A stretch of 64,000 bases of DNA from RAM1 sp050247515 (GCA_050247515.1 JBFWUB010000005.1:62001-126000); one strand, 5' to 3'; shown: positions 43,212 to 52,037, numbered from the stretch's first letter. A program made the numbers and translations. Notes: generated by a model not told the origin, from the sequence alone.

Positions 43212-43585
43212 TCAGGCGGCTTGCGCCAGAAGCTTCCCACGCGCTGGCGGTGTTGCAGTGGCCCGGGCCAGCGGCGCCCTGTGCTGCTCCGACAGGCGGA
43301 ACACAGCCACCGCGGACACCAGGTCCGTCGCCTGGGTGCGCAGGCTGCCCGCCGCGCCGGCCATCTCTTCGACCACAATGACGTTGATGATGTCGGCGAT
43401 CTTGCGCGAGCTTTCGTTGATGTGGCGCATGGTGGCAATGACCTGGCTGACCATCTGACCCCCCTCGACGGCCACGCGCGACGCGCTCTGGGCGAGCCGG
43501 TCCGCCTTGACCGCGTTCTGGCGGACAGTGGACGAGAGCTGCTCCATCGAGGCAGCGGTGTCCCACAAGATGGATTGGCGCGAGA
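43212..43585 (-). pseudogene. Methyl-accepting chemotaxis protein remnant with internal deletion
   Basis: The frame reads TAASMEQLSSTVRQNAVKAD and RKIADIINVIV, the helical region before the signalling hairpin of a chemoreceptor, then jumps straight to VEEMAGAAGSLRTQATDLVS and AVAVFRL, the normal C-terminal end. About 110 residues, including the conserved FQTNILALNAAVEAARA tip that contacts CheA and CheW, are missing without a frameshift. The periplasmic sensor, membrane and HAMP parts are also absent upstream of residue W2. It is a remnant, not a working receptor. It lies beyond the atp operon terminator. Confidence 0.8.
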
Positions 43586-43633
43586 AATGCAGATCGTGCG
43601 GTCATGCACTATCCCGCGCACCAGGCCCGAACC

Positions 43634-43665
43634 AAAAAGAAAAAACCCCGGTCTTTCGAGCGGGG
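43634..43665 (-). terminator. Intrinsic terminator of the atp operon
   Basis: On the minus strand CCCCG-CTC-GAAA-GAC-CGGGG forms a stem-loop, followed by TTTTTTCTTTTTGG. It lies 26 nt beyond the atpC stop. Confidence 0.8.
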
Positions 43666-43690
43666 CTTCAGGCTGGTTGTATGAACCGGC

Positions 43691-44107
43691 TTATTTCTTC
43701 TGGCGGTACTTGCGCAGCGCGGCGATCTGGGCGGCCATCACAGCCAGCTCGGATTGGGCGCGGGCGATGTCAAGCTCACCCTTGGCGTTCTTCAGGGCCT
43801 CTTCGGCGGCGGCCTTGGCGGCGTTGGCCTTTTCGTCGTCCAGGTCCTTGCCGCGGATCGCGGTGTCGGACAGGACGGTCACACAGTTGGGCTGCACTTC
43901 CAGGATGCCGCCCGCCACGAAGACGAATTCCTCGCTGCCGTCGGCCATCTCGATGCGCACCGAGCCGGGCCGGATGCGCGTGATCAGTGGCGTGTGGCGC
44001 GGGTAGATGCCGAGTTCGCCGGCTTCACCGGGCAGGGCCACGAACTTGGCCTCACCCGAGAAAATGGCCTCCTCGGCGCTCACCACATCAACGTGAATGG
44101 TGTTCAT
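43691..44107 (-). CDS. atpC: F1Fo ATP synthase epsilon subunit
   Basis: This 138-residue regulatory subunit of the central stalk has the N-terminal beta-barrel with FVALPGEAGELGIYPRHTPL and the C-terminal two-helix domain (KANAAKAAAEEALKNAKGEL, ALRKYRQ) that can inhibit ATP hydrolysis. It is the last gene of the nine-gene leftward operon and is followed by an intrinsic terminator. It begins 15 nt after atpD. Confidence 0.95.
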   Translation of the reverse strand: MNTIHVDVVSAEEAIFSGEAKFVALPGEAGELGIYPRHTPLITRIRPGSVRIEMADGSEEFVFVAGGILEVQPNCVTVLSDTAIRGKDLDDEKANAAKAAAEEALKNAKGELDIARAQSELAVMAAQIAALRKYRQKK

Positions 44108-44122
44108 TGCTAGCTGCCTTTC

Positions 44123-45529
44123 TTAGGCGACCTTCTTCGCTTTTTCGAAGGCTTCGTCGATGGTGCCGACCATGTAGAACGCCTGCTCGGGCAGGTGGTC
44201 GCATTCGCCAGCGGTGATCATCTTGAAGCCGCGGATGGTTTCGGCCAGCGGCACGTACTTGCCGGGCGAGCCGGTGAACACTTCGGCCACGTGGAACGGC
44301 TGGCTCAGGAAACGCTGGATCTTGCGGGCGCGGGCCACGGCCAGCTTGTCCTCGGGGGCCAGTTCGTCCATGCCCAGAATCGCGATGATGTCGCGCAGTT
44401 CCTTGTAGCGCTGCAGCGTGCCCTGCACGGCGCGGGCCGTGTTGTAGTGCTCCTCACCCACCACCAGCGGGTCCAGCTGGCGGCTGGTGGAGTCCAGCGG
44501 GTCCACGGCGGGGTAGATACCCAGGGCGGCGATGTCACGGCTCAGCACCACGGTGGAGTCCAGGTGGGCGAAGGTGGTGGCGGGCGACGGGTCGGTCAAG
44601 TCATCCGCCGGCACGTACACGGCCTGGATGGAGGTGATTGAGCCAACCTTGGTGGAGGTGATGCGCTCTTGCAGGCGGCCCATTTCCTCGGCCAGCGTCG
44701 GCTGGTAGCCCACGGCGGAAGGCATGCGGCCCAGCAGGGCGGACACCTCGGTACCGGCCAGCGTGTAGCGGTAGATGTTGTCCACGAAGAACAGCACGTC
44801 GCGGCCTTCGTCGCGGAACGACTCGGCAATGGTCAGGCCGGTCAGGGCCACGCGCAGACGGTTGCCCGGGGGCTCGTTCATCTGGCCGTACACCATGGCC
44901 ACCTTGGATTCGGCCAGGTTGTCCAGTTTCACCACGCCGGAATCGGCCATCTCGTGATAGAAGTCGTTGCCTTCACGGGTACGCTCGCCCACGCCGGCGA
45001 ACACGGACAGACCCGAGTGCGCCTTGGCGATGTTGTTGATGAGCTCCATCATGTTCACGGTCTTGCCCACGCCGGCGCCGCCGAACAGGCCCACCTTGCC
45101 GCCCTTGGCGAACGGGCACACCAGGTCAATCACCTTGATGCCGGTTTCCAGCAGTTCCTGCGACGGGCTCAGCTCGTCGTAGGCCGGAGCCTTGCGGTGG
45201 ATGGACGCCGACAGCTCGGCGGACACCGGGCCACGCTCGTCGATCGGGTTGCCCAGCACGTCCATGATGCGGCCCAGCGTCGCCTTGCCCACGGGCACGG
45301 TGATCGGGTTGTGGGTGTTGTAGACCATGTTGCCGCGGCGCAGGCCGTCGGACGAGCCCAGCGCAATGGTGCGCACGATGCCGTCGCCCAGCTGCTGCTG
45401 GACTTCCAGCGTCAGGGCCGAGCCGTCCATCTTGAGGGCGTCATAGACGCGGGGCATCTGGTCGCGCGGGAACTCGACGTCCACCACGGCGCCGATACAT
45501 TGAACAATCTTGCCTTGCACTTGAGCCAT
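44123..45529 (-). CDS. atpD: F1Fo ATP synthase beta subunit (catalytic)
   Basis: This 468-residue catalytic subunit has Walker A GGAGVGKTVNMMELI, the catalytic Glu in GVGERTREGNDFYHEM, Walker B DVLFFVDNIYRYTLAG and the C-terminal DELSPEDK-like segment MDELAPEDKLAVARARKIQR. Length and motifs are typical. It sits between atpG and atpC. The reading frame on the opposite strand that covers atpD to atpE has no stops, but it is an artefact of codon bias. Confidence 0.97.
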   Translation of the reverse strand: MAQVQGKIVQCIGAVVDVEFPRDQMPRVYDALKMDGSALTLEVQQQLGDGIVRTIALGSSDGLRRGNMVYNTHNPITVPVGKATLGRIMDVLGNPIDERGPVSAELSASIHRKAPAYDELSPSQELLETGIKVIDLVCPFAKGGKVGLFGGAGVGKTVNMMELINNIAKAHSGLSVFAGVGERTREGNDFYHEMADSGVVKLDNLAESKVAMVYGQMNEPPGNRLRVALTGLTIAESFRDEGRDVLFFVDNIYRYTLAGTEVSALLGRMPSAVGYQPTLAEEMGRLQERITSTKVGSITSIQAVYVPADDLTDPSPATTFAHLDSTVVLSRDIAALGIYPAVDPLDSTSRQLDPLVVGEEHYNTARAVQGTLQRYKELRDIIAILGMDELAPEDKLAVARARKIQRFLSQPFHVAEVFTGSPGKYVPLAETIRGFKMITAGECDHLPEQAFYMVGTIDEAFEKAKKVA

Positions 45530-45577
45530 GACTTTTGCTCCAAAAATTTGAATCTGTTGCCAGCCGTTGCGTGGGGG

Positions 45578-46462
45578 TCAGGCCCCGATCGCCGCAGCCC
45601 CGGAAACGATCTCGGACAATTCCTTGGTGATCGCCGCCTGGCGGGTTTTGTTGTAGACCAGCTTGAGTTCGCCGATCACGCTGCCGGCGTTGTCGGTGGC
45701 GGCCTTCATGGCCACCATGCGCGCCGATTGCTCGGACGCCATGTTCTCGGCGACGGCCTGGTACACCAGCGCTTCCACGTAACGCAGCAGCAGGTCGTCA
45801 ATGACGGTCTGCGCGTCGGGTTCGTAGATGTAGTCCCAGCCGTGCTCGCCACCATGGGCCGCGGCATCCGCCTGCATCTTGTCGGCCGACAGGGGCAGCA
45901 GCTGCTCGACCACGGGCTCCTGCTTCATGGTATTGATGAACTTGGTGTACGACAGGTACACCGCGCTGACCTTGCCCTCGGCGTACGCGTCCAGCAGCAC
46001 CTTGACGGGGCCGATCAGGCGCTCCAGGTGCGGCGTGTCGCCCAGCTGGGTGACATGCGACACGACCTGAGCGCCGATGCGGTTCAGGAAGCCCAGGCCC
46101 TTGTTGCCAATGGCCACGGCCTGGGTCGCCTGGCCCGCGGCCTGGGCGTCCTTGAGCTTGGTGGTCACGGCACGCAGCACGTTGGTGTTCATGCCGCCGC
46201 ACAGGCCCTTGTCCGTCGTCACGACGATGAAACCGGTCGCCTTGGCATCGTTCAGTTTCATGAACGGATGCGTGTACTCCGGGTTCGCCTTGCCGAGGTT
46301 GGCCGCGATGTTGCGCACCTTGTCGCTGTAAGGACGGGCCGCGCGCATGCGTTCCTGCGCCTTGCGCATCTTGGACGCGGCCACCATTTCCATGGCCTTG
46401 GTGATCTTCTTGGTGTTTTCCACCGATTTGATCTTGCCGCGTATTTCCTTGCCTGCTGCCAT
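45578..46462 (-). CDS. atpG: F1Fo ATP synthase gamma subunit
   Basis: This 294-residue central-stalk rotor subunit begins with the coiled coil MAAGKEIRGKIKSVENTKKI TKAMEMVAASKM and ends with the diagnostic TRQAAITKELSEIVSGAAAI. The GLCGGMN motif (TDKGLCGGMNTNVLRAV) is present. It lies between atpA and atpD in the usual order, with a gap of 48 nt to atpD. Confidence 0.96.
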   Translation of the reverse strand: MAAGKEIRGKIKSVENTKKITKAMEMVAASKMRKAQERMRAARPYSDKVRNIAANLGKANPEYTHPFMKLNDAKATGFIVVTTDKGLCGGMNTNVLRAVTTKLKDAQAAGQATQAVAIGNKGLGFLNRIGAQVVSHVTQLGDTPHLERLIGPVKVLLDAYAEGKVSAVYLSYTKFINTMKQEPVVEQLLPLSADKMQADAAAHGGEHGWDYIYEPDAQTVIDDLLLRYVEALVYQAVAENMASEQSARMVAMKAATDNAGSVIGELKLVYNKTRQAAITKELSEIVSGAAAIGA

Positions 46463-46483
46463 GAGTGGCTCCTGCTGGTGGAA

Positions 46484-48037
46484 TTAAGCGAACGACTTCT
46501 TGAACGCGGCGATGGCGGCGGTCAATTCGGCTTCGGCATCCTTGTCCATGGCGCGGTCGTTTTCCAGCTTGGACAGCAGTGCTGCGTGCTTGTCCTTGAG
46601 GTAAGCGTGCATGCCATGTTCAAACGCGAGGACCTTCTTGACGTCCACGTCGTCCATGAAGCCCTTGTTCACCGCGAACAGCGAGGCGGCCATCAGGGCG
46701 ATGGACAGCGGGCTGTACTGGGCCTGCTTGAGCAGCTCGGTCACGCGGGCACCGCGGTCCAGCTGCTTGCGGGTGGCTTCGTCCAGGTCGGAGGCGAATT
46801 GCGCAAAGGCGGCCAGTTCGCGGTACTGGGCCAGGTCGGTACGGATACCACCGGACAGCGACTTGATCAGCTTGGTCTGGGCTGCGCCACCGACGCGCGA
46901 CACCGAGATACCAGCGTTGATGGCGGGGCGGATACCGGCGTTGAACAGGCTGGTTTCCAGGAAGATCTGGCCGTCGGTGATCGAGATCACGTTGGTCGGC
47001 ACGAAAGCGGACACGTCGCCGGCCTGCGTTTCAATGATGGGCAGCGCGGTCAGCGAGCCGGTCTTGCCCTTGACTTCACCCTTGGTGAAGGCTTCGACGT
47101 AGTCGGCGTTCACGCGGGCGGCACGCTCCAGCAGGCGGCTGTGCAGATAGAACACGTCGCCGGGGTAGGCTTCGCGGCCCGGCGGGCGGCGCAGCAGCAG
47201 CGAAACCTGGCGGTAGGCCACGGCCTGCTTGGACAGGTCGTCATAAACAATCAGGGCGTCCTGGCCGCGGTCGCGGAAGTATTCGCCCATGGTGCAGCCC
47301 GAGTACGCGGACACATACTGCATGGCGGCGGATTCGGAGGCGGAAGCCGCCACGACGATGGTGTACTCCATCGCACCAGCCTGCTCCAGAGCGCGCACCA
47401 CGTTCTTGATCGACGAAGCCTTCTGGCCGATCGCGACGTACACGCAGGTCATGTTCTGACCCTTCTGGTTGATGATCGCGTCGATGGCCACGGCCGTCTT
47501 GCCGGTCTGGCGGTCACCAATGATCAGTTCGCGCTGGCCACGGCCCACGGGCACCATGGAGTCGATCGACTTCAGACCGGTCTGCACCGGCTGGTCCACC
47601 GATTTACGCGCGATCACGCCGGGCGCAACCTTCTCGATCACGTCGGTCATCTTGGCGTTGATCGGGCCCTTGCCGTCAATCGGCTGGCCCAGGGCGTTCA
47701 CCACGCGGCCAATCAGCTCGGGGCCAACCGGCACTTCCAGGATGCGACCCGTGCACTTGACCGTGTCGCCTTCGGAGATGTGCTCGTATTCACCCAGAAT
47801 CACCGAGCCCACGGAGTCACGCTCCAGGTTCAGCGCCAGGCCGAACGTGGGGGTGCCGTCGGCGGTAGCCGGGAATTCGAGCATTTCGCCCTGCATCACG
47901 TCGGACAGGCCATGGATGCGCACGATGCCATCGGTCACGGACACCACGGTGCCCTGGTTGCGAATGTCGGCGCTGGCGGACAGCCCTTCAATGCGGCTCT
48001 TGATCAGTTCAGAAATTTCTGCGGGATTGAGTTGCAT
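46484..48037 (-). CDS. atpA: F1Fo ATP synthase alpha subunit
   Basis: This 517-residue non-catalytic nucleotide-binding subunit has the P-loop GDRQTGKTAVAIDAIINQ, the N-terminal GIVRIHGLSDVMQGEMLEFP, and the family motif PAINAGISVSRVGGAAQ. The C-terminal helical domain includes GARVTELLKQAQYSPLSIA. It matches the normal length and lies between atpH and atpG. Confidence 0.97.
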   Translation of the reverse strand: MQLNPAEISELIKSRIEGLSASADIRNQGTVVSVTDGIVRIHGLSDVMQGEMLEFPATADGTPTFGLALNLERDSVGSVILGEYEHISEGDTVKCTGRILEVPVGPELIGRVVNALGQPIDGKGPINAKMTDVIEKVAPGVIARKSVDQPVQTGLKSIDSMVPVGRGQRELIIGDRQTGKTAVAIDAIINQKGQNMTCVYVAIGQKASSIKNVVRALEQAGAMEYTIVVAASASESAAMQYVSAYSGCTMGEYFRDRGQDALIVYDDLSKQAVAYRQVSLLLRRPPGREAYPGDVFYLHSRLLERAARVNADYVEAFTKGEVKGKTGSLTALPIIETQAGDVSAFVPTNVISITDGQIFLETSLFNAGIRPAINAGISVSRVGGAAQTKLIKSLSGGIRTDLAQYRELAAFAQFASDLDEATRKQLDRGARVTELLKQAQYSPLSIALMAASLFAVNKGFMDDVDVKKVLAFEHGMHAYLKDKHAALLSKLENDRAMDKDAEAELTAAIAAFKKSFA

Positions 48038-48073
48038 GACTCTTTCCTTCTTTCTTTAGTTAGCTGGTCCGCT

Positions 48074-48604
48074 TCAAGCGGTCAGCGCCGTTTTCATTTG
48101 TTCCAGGCGGGCCTTGACAGAGGTGTCCAGCACCTCGTCACCCACCACCACGCGAATGCCACCGATCAGCCCGGCGTCCTGCTCGACACGGACATTGAGC
48201 TTGCGGCCAAACCGCTTTTCCAGCACGGCCGACAAGCCCGCCAGTGCCGCCGCGTCCACCGGGAACGCGCTGTAGACCACGGCGTCGGAGGACCCGGCCT
48301 GCGCGTTCTTCAACGCGCGGAACTGGGCCGCGATTTCGGGCAAGGCTTGCAGACGGCCGTTCTCGATCACGGTGCGCAGGAAGTTCCTGGCGGTCTCGGG
48401 CAGTGCCGTTTTGGCCACGCCCGCGATCACATCGAACACCTGCTGGTCGGTGACCTTGGGGTTGCTGGCAAACTGCTGCAGCTGATCGTTGCCGGCAACA
48501 GCCGCGAGCGGCTCCAGCCAGGCAGCTGCGGCGCCCAGGTCGGCCTTGGCCGACTGGTACAGGGCCTCAGCGTAGGGGCGTGCAATGGTGGCGATTTCGG
48601 CCAT
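48074..48604 (-). CDS. atpH: F1Fo ATP synthase delta subunit
   Basis: This 176-residue peripheral-stalk subunit joins F1 to the b dimer. The N-terminal helical domain starts IARPYAEALYQSAK, the characteristic motif, and the C terminus has the beta strand LNVRVEQDAGLIGGIRVVVG with DEVLDTSVKARLEQM. It lies between atpF and atpA, 9 nt after atpF. Confidence 0.95.
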   Translation of the reverse strand: MAEIATIARPYAEALYQSAKADLGAAAAWLEPLAAVAGNDQLQQFASNPKVTDQQVFDVIAGVAKTALPETARNFLRTVIENGRLQALPEIAAQFRALKNAQAGSSDAVVYSAFPVDAAALAGLSAVLEKRFGRKLNVRVEQDAGLIGGIRVVVGDEVLDTSVKARLEQMKTALTA

Positions 48605-48613
48605 GGTGTCCTC

Positions 48614-49084
48614 TTACAGCTCGGTCTTGAGGCGGTTCAGCAAATCCGCATGGACGCCAGCATTGACTTCCTTGCGCAGGATCTGCTCGGCGCCCTTGAC
48701 GGCCAGCGCGGCCACCTGCTCGCGCAGGGCTTCGCGGGCCTTCACGGTCTGCTGCTCGGCTTCCACACGGGCGGCGGCAACAATCTTGTTGCCCTCTTCC
48801 GTGGCGCGCGCCTTGGCTTCCTCGATGATGGTCTGGGCGCGGCGCTCGGCATCAGCCAGGCGGACGGCCGTCTCGTTGCGCGACTTGGCCAGCTCTTCTT
48901 CCACCCGTGCGTTGGCAGCGGACAGCTCGGACTTGGCCTTGTCGGCGGCAGCGAGGCCTTCGGCGATTTTCTTCGCGCGCTCGTCCAGCGCCGTGGCGAT
49001 GGGAGGCCACACGAATTTCATCGTGAACCCGACCAGGATCAGGAACACGATCATCTGGATGATCAGGGTACCGGTGATGCTCAT
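48614..49084 (-). CDS. atpF: F1Fo ATP synthase b subunit
   Basis: In this 156-residue peripheral-stalk subunit, one N-terminal membrane helix (TLIIQMIVFLILVGFTMKFV) precedes a long charged coiled coil (LDERAKKIAEGLAAADKAKS to EQTVKAREALREQVA). The length matches E. coli b (156). It is encoded between atpE and atpH. A diverged copy of the dispersed GC-rich repeat lies just upstream, between atpE and atpF. Confidence 0.95.
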   Translation of the reverse strand: MSITGTLIIQMIVFLILVGFTMKFVWPPIATALDERAKKIAEGLAAADKAKSELSAANARVEEELAKSRNETAVRLADAERRAQTIIEEAKARATEEGNKIVAAARVEAEQQTVKAREALREQVAALAVKGAEQILRKEVNAGVHADLLNRLKTEL

Positions 49085-49090
49085 TTAATT

Positions 49091-49155
49091 CCCCCGCCCC
49101 CGTTGCGGCTGCGCCGATCCCCCCGCAAGGAGGCAACGCCAGCAGCCCGGCAAGG
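49091..49155. repeat. Diverged dispersed repeat inside the atp operon
   Basis: The 84-nt gap between atpE and atpF carries a GC-rich stretch with CCCCCG, TCCCCCCGCAAGG, GCAACGCCAGCAGCCCGGCAA and related blocks, in the same order as the repeat at 22606-22684 but with many differences. It is the longest gap between atp genes and contains no gene. Confidence 0.5.
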
Positions 49156-49168
49156 CTTCATGGATGAT

Positions 49169-49432
49169 TTACTTCGGCAGGTTGGCGATCTGCGCCAGGA
49201 ACGGGTTGGCGGTGGCGAACCACAGCGCAATACCGGTACCGATAATGAAAGCCGCGTCGATCAGGCCAGCCAGCAGGAACATCTTGGTCTGCAGTTCGCC
49301 CATCAGTTCAGGTTGGCGGGCGGCGGACTCAAGGTACTTGCTGCCCATGATGCCGATGCCGATACAGGCGCCGACAGCGCCCAGGCCGATGATCAGGCCG
49401 GCGGCCAGTGCAACAAAGCTGATAACTTCCAT
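49169..49432 (-). CDS. atpE: F1Fo ATP synthase c subunit
   Basis: This 87-residue hairpin of two membrane helices forms the rotor ring. Helix 1 is Gly-rich (LAAGLIIGLGAVGACIGIGI), the polar loop has ARQPE, and helix 2 carries the proton-binding carboxylate D59 in LLAGLIDAAFIIG. The absence of a Glu at that place and of the extra Gln/Thr ligands of Na+ rings points to proton coupling. It lies between atpB and atpF. Confidence 0.96.
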   Translation of the reverse strand: MEVISFVALAAGLIIGLGAVGACIGIGIMGSKYLESAARQPELMGELQTKMFLLAGLIDAAFIIGTGIALWFATANPFLAQIANLPK

Positions 49433-49493
49433 GATGACTCCTAAAGGTCTTGGTTAACGAGAAAAGAAAAGGGAAAGCGAGAAAACAACCGGA

Positions 49494-50342
49494 TCAATGC
49501 GCGTCATGGGCCTGCCCGATGTACACCAGGGTCAGCATCATGAACACGAAGGCCTGCAGCGTGATGATCAGGATGTGGAAGATCGCCCACGCCGTGCCGG
49601 CAATGATGTGGCCGATCGCCAGGCCGATGCCCGTGGCCGACAGCGACCAGGCACCACCCATCAGGGCGATCAGCATGAAGATCAGTTCGCCAGCGTACAT
49701 GTTGCCGAACAGCCGCATGCCGTGCGACACAGTCTTGGCGACGAATTCAATGATCTGCATGAGGAAGTTGAACGGCCACAGCAGGGGGTGCGCGCCAAAG
49801 GGGGCCGTGAACAGCTCGTGGATCCAGCCACCGGCACCCTTGATCTTGATGTTGTAGTAGATGCACAGCAGCAGCACACCCACCGAGAGACCCATGGTGA
49901 CCGACAGGTCAGCCGTGGGCACGACGCGCATGTAGTCCTTCATGCCAAGCGCCGGGCCGGCGCTGTGCCAGATGGCGGGCAACAGGTCCACCGGCAACAG
50001 ATCCATGGCGTTCATCAGGAAAATCCAGACGAACACCACCAGCGCCAGCGGGGCCACCAGCTTGCGGCTGTTGGCGTTGTGCACGATGCCCTTGGCCTGG
50101 GAATCGACCATCTCGACCAGGATCTCGACCGCGGCCTGGAAGCGGCCGGGCACGCCCGAGGTGGCCTTGCGGGCGGCCAGCCACAGCAGCCAGCAGCCCA
50201 GCACACCCAGCACGATGGAATAGAAAAGGGAATCGAGGTTGAAAACGGAAAAGTCGGCGACGCCTGACGGGGTCTTGTTCTGCAGGTGCTGCAGGTGATG
50301 GACGATGTACTCGCCTGCGGTCGGTCCGGTTCCAGTAGCCAT
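49494..50342 (-). CDS. atpB: F1Fo ATP synthase a subunit
   Basis: This 282-residue membrane stator subunit forms the proton half-channels. The essential Arg lies in HGMRLFGNMYAGELIF of the fourth or fifth helix, and the C terminus has AFVFMMLTLVYIGQAHDAH. The N-terminal TGPTAGEYIVHHLQHLQN is typical of the longer betaproteobacterial protein. It follows atpI by 4 nt and precedes atpE. Confidence 0.96.
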   Translation of the reverse strand: MATGTGPTAGEYIVHHLQHLQNKTPSGVADFSVFNLDSLFYSIVLGVLGCWLLWLAARKATSGVPGRFQAAVEILVEMVDSQAKGIVHNANSRKLVAPLALVVFVWIFLMNAMDLLPVDLLPAIWHSAGPALGMKDYMRVVPTADLSVTMGLSVGVLLLCIYYNIKIKGAGGWIHELFTAPFGAHPLLWPFNFLMQIIEFVAKTVSHGMRLFGNMYAGELIFMLIALMGGAWSLSATGIGLAIGHIIAGTAWAIFHILIITLQAFVFMMLTLVYIGQAHDAH

Positions 50343-50346
50343 CTGA

Positions 50347-50841
50347 TTACTCGTCTGTTTGTTTCGCCACGTGTTTCGTACGCTTGGGCGCGAAAGCCAT
50401 CGCCACCCAATACACCTTCATCGTGAGCACCAGGCCCGCCAGCAATGCCGGCCAGCTCAGGGCACTCACCAGCCTTGGCGCGGCGATCAGCATCGCCACC
50501 GACAAGGCCAACTTGACCATTTCCCACAGGAAGAACCCGACCACCGCGGTCCCCGGGTTCAGCGAGGCAAAACGCCCGGTGAGCCCCCGCGCGAACAGCG
50601 CCGCGGGCAGTATGACTGCCAGAGCGCCGTATGCGGCCGACCAACCTGCTTCTTGCCTCCCGGTGATGCCCCAGGTGGCCAACGCCACCACAAGGCCCAC
50701 AACAACCTGCCCCGCCACCACCCACCAGGGGGAAACCGATGGATTCTGTTCACTCAGCCGACGCGCCTCCTCGGCGGTCAGCGGCTTGAACGTTTCGGGT
50801 TCATCTGCTTTTGTTTCAGGGTACGGAGCGATTGTTTTCAT
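50347..50841 (-). CDS. atpI: ATP synthase subunit I (AtpI-like)
   Basis: This 164-residue small membrane protein opens the atp operon. I chose the ATG at 50841 (MKTIAPYPE) over an in-frame ATG at 50886, because that one would lie only 2 nt after a TATAAT promoter element. It has a polar N terminus, then about four hydrophobic helices (VVAGQVVVGLVVALATWGIT, YGALAVILPAALFARGL, GTAVVGFFLWEMVKLALSVA, LLAGLVLTMKVYWVAMAFAP). AtpI helps assembly of the c ring. Divergent from a CopD family gene. Confidence 0.88.
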   Translation of the reverse strand: MKTIAPYPETKADEPETFKPLTAEEARRLSEQNPSVSPWWVVAGQVVVGLVVALATWGITGRQEAGWSAAYGALAVILPAALFARGLTGRFASLNPGTAVVGFFLWEMVKLALSVAMLIAAPRLVSALSWPALLAGLVLTMKVYWVAMAFAPKRTKHVAKQTDE

Positions 50842-50888
50842 TTTGAATGACGCCCCGGTTGCAGCCCTGAAATTCAGCAAAGCCATTG

Positions 50889-50894
50889 ATTATA
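50889..50894 (-). promoter_or_regulatory. -10 element of the atp operon
   Basis: The minus strand reads TATAAT, a perfect -10 hexamer, 47 nt before the chosen atpI start and within a local AT-rich patch. The -35 at 17 bp is poor (GCGGAG). Transcription would start near 50882, supporting the downstream start codon. Confidence 0.55.
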
Positions 50895-51020
50895 AGTAAA
50901 AACCCGCAGCACTCCGCCATTTCGAGTCCGCTTGTCGGATAAGGTGCGTGCGCAAAGGTGTTTTGCGTGCAAGTCACAATCGCCGGACAATCGCCAACCC
51001 GTCCGCACACCGCCCTCACC

Positions 51021-51467
51021 ATGTACCCCCTGCTCAAGTTCTTCCATCTGGCTGCGGCCATTTTCTGGATCGGCGGCATGGCTTTCATCATGCTGGCGCT
51101 GTGCCCGCCTGTACATGCCAGCCTGCAGCCGCCGGTGCGCCTGCCGCTGATGGCTGCGGTGCTGGGGCGGTTCTTTGTGGTGGTGTGGGCCAGTATTGCC
51201 GCGCTGCTGGTCACCGGCTTTCCCATGCTGGCGTCAGTGGGCATGAAGGCAGCGCCCCTGGGCTGGCACCTGATGTTGGGCATCGGCATGGTGATGGTCG
51301 CCATCTTTGCGCACATTTATTTCGCACCGTTTCGCCGGCTCAAGCTGGCTGTCGCCGTCGGCGACTGGCCTGAAGGCGCGCGACGCATCGGCCAGATCGT
51401 GCTGCTGGCCAAGATCAACCTGGGGCTCGGATGGGTCGCCATCGCGGCCGTGCTGCTGCTGCACTGA
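51021..51467 (+). CDS. CopD family membrane protein
   Basis: This 148-residue protein has four hydrophobic helices. It starts at 51021 (MYPLLKFFHLAAAIFWIGGM), where the conserved KFFHLxAAIFWIGG motif places a His early in helix 1. Similar small CopD-like proteins may bind heme or copper and are sometimes linked to respiration; the exact role is unknown. The rest includes WASIAALLVTGFPMLASVGM and LAKINLGLGWVAIAAV. It diverges from atpI and precedes a DUF2062 gene by 13 nt. Confidence 0.83.
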   Translation: MYPLLKFFHLAAAIFWIGGMAFIMLALCPPVHASLQPPVRLPLMAAVLGRFFVVVWASIAALLVTGFPMLASVGMKAAPLGWHLMLGIGMVMVAIFAHIYFAPFRRLKLAVAVGDWPEGARRIGQIVLLAKINLGLGWVAIAAVLLLH

Positions 51468-51480
51468 GCGGGGTAGCGCG

Positions 51481-52017
51481 ATGACGCGGCTGCAGCGCCT
51501 GGCGCGTCGCCTTCGCATCACCGTGCCGGCCCGCGAGGAGCTGGCCGCCCACCCCCTGCTGCGCCGCATCGCGCGGCGCGTGCTGGCCCCGGCCCTGTGG
51601 CGCACGCACCATGAAGCCGTGGCGCGCGGCGTGGCGATCGGCCTTTTCTGGGCATTCTTCCTGCCCTGCCCGCAGATCATCGTGTCGGCCGCGCATTGCG
51701 TCTGGTGGCGCGGCAACATTCCGATTGCGACGGGCCTGACGCTGATCACGAATCCCCTGACCACCGGTTTCTGGCTGTGGGCCGCCTACCTGGTAGGCAG
51801 CCGCCTGATTGACGCGCCACCGCCGGTCCAGGCGGACCAGGATGCATCCGTCTGGCAAGTGCTGGTCGCCCTGGGCTGGCCTGCGATGCTGGGCATGGGC
51901 GTTTTCTCCATCGTGGGCGGGGTGGGCGGCTACTTTGGCGTCAAGCTGGGCTGGCGCGCGCGCATCGCCTGGAAGCGACGCGGGCGGCGCCGGCCCGTCA
52001 CGCACGGCGGTGGTTAG
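51481..52017 (+). CDS. DUF2062 domain membrane protein
   Basis: This 178-residue membrane protein has the DUF2062 pattern: VARGVAIGLFWAFFLPCPQI, then a central WWRGNIPIATGLTLITNPLT, and two or three hydrophobic helices toward the C terminus (VLVALGWPAMLGMGVFSIV). DUF2062 proteins are common and uncharacterised; some sit with cell-envelope genes. The start at 51481 (MTRLQRLARRLRITVP) is 13 nt after the CopD stop. It ends 20 nt before the aminotransferase gene. Confidence 0.82.
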   Translation: MTRLQRLARRLRITVPAREELAAHPLLRRIARRVLAPALWRTHHEAVARGVAIGLFWAFFLPCPQIIVSAAHCVWWRGNIPIATGLTLITNPLTTGFWLWAAYLVGSRLIDAPPPVQADQDASVWQVLVALGWPAMLGMGVFSIVGGVGGYFGVKLGWRARIAWKRRGRRRPVTHGGG

Positions 52018-52037
52018 GCTGCGGGACAATCCAGCGC

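Noticed and set aside
44669..49444. A 1591-codon open frame on the plus strand opposite atpD to atpE
   Set aside because: It runs antisense to six well-supported ATP synthase genes and their gaps. Its product is rich in His, Gln, Gly and Arg, as expected from the complement of GC-biased codons. No domain or initiation signal was found.
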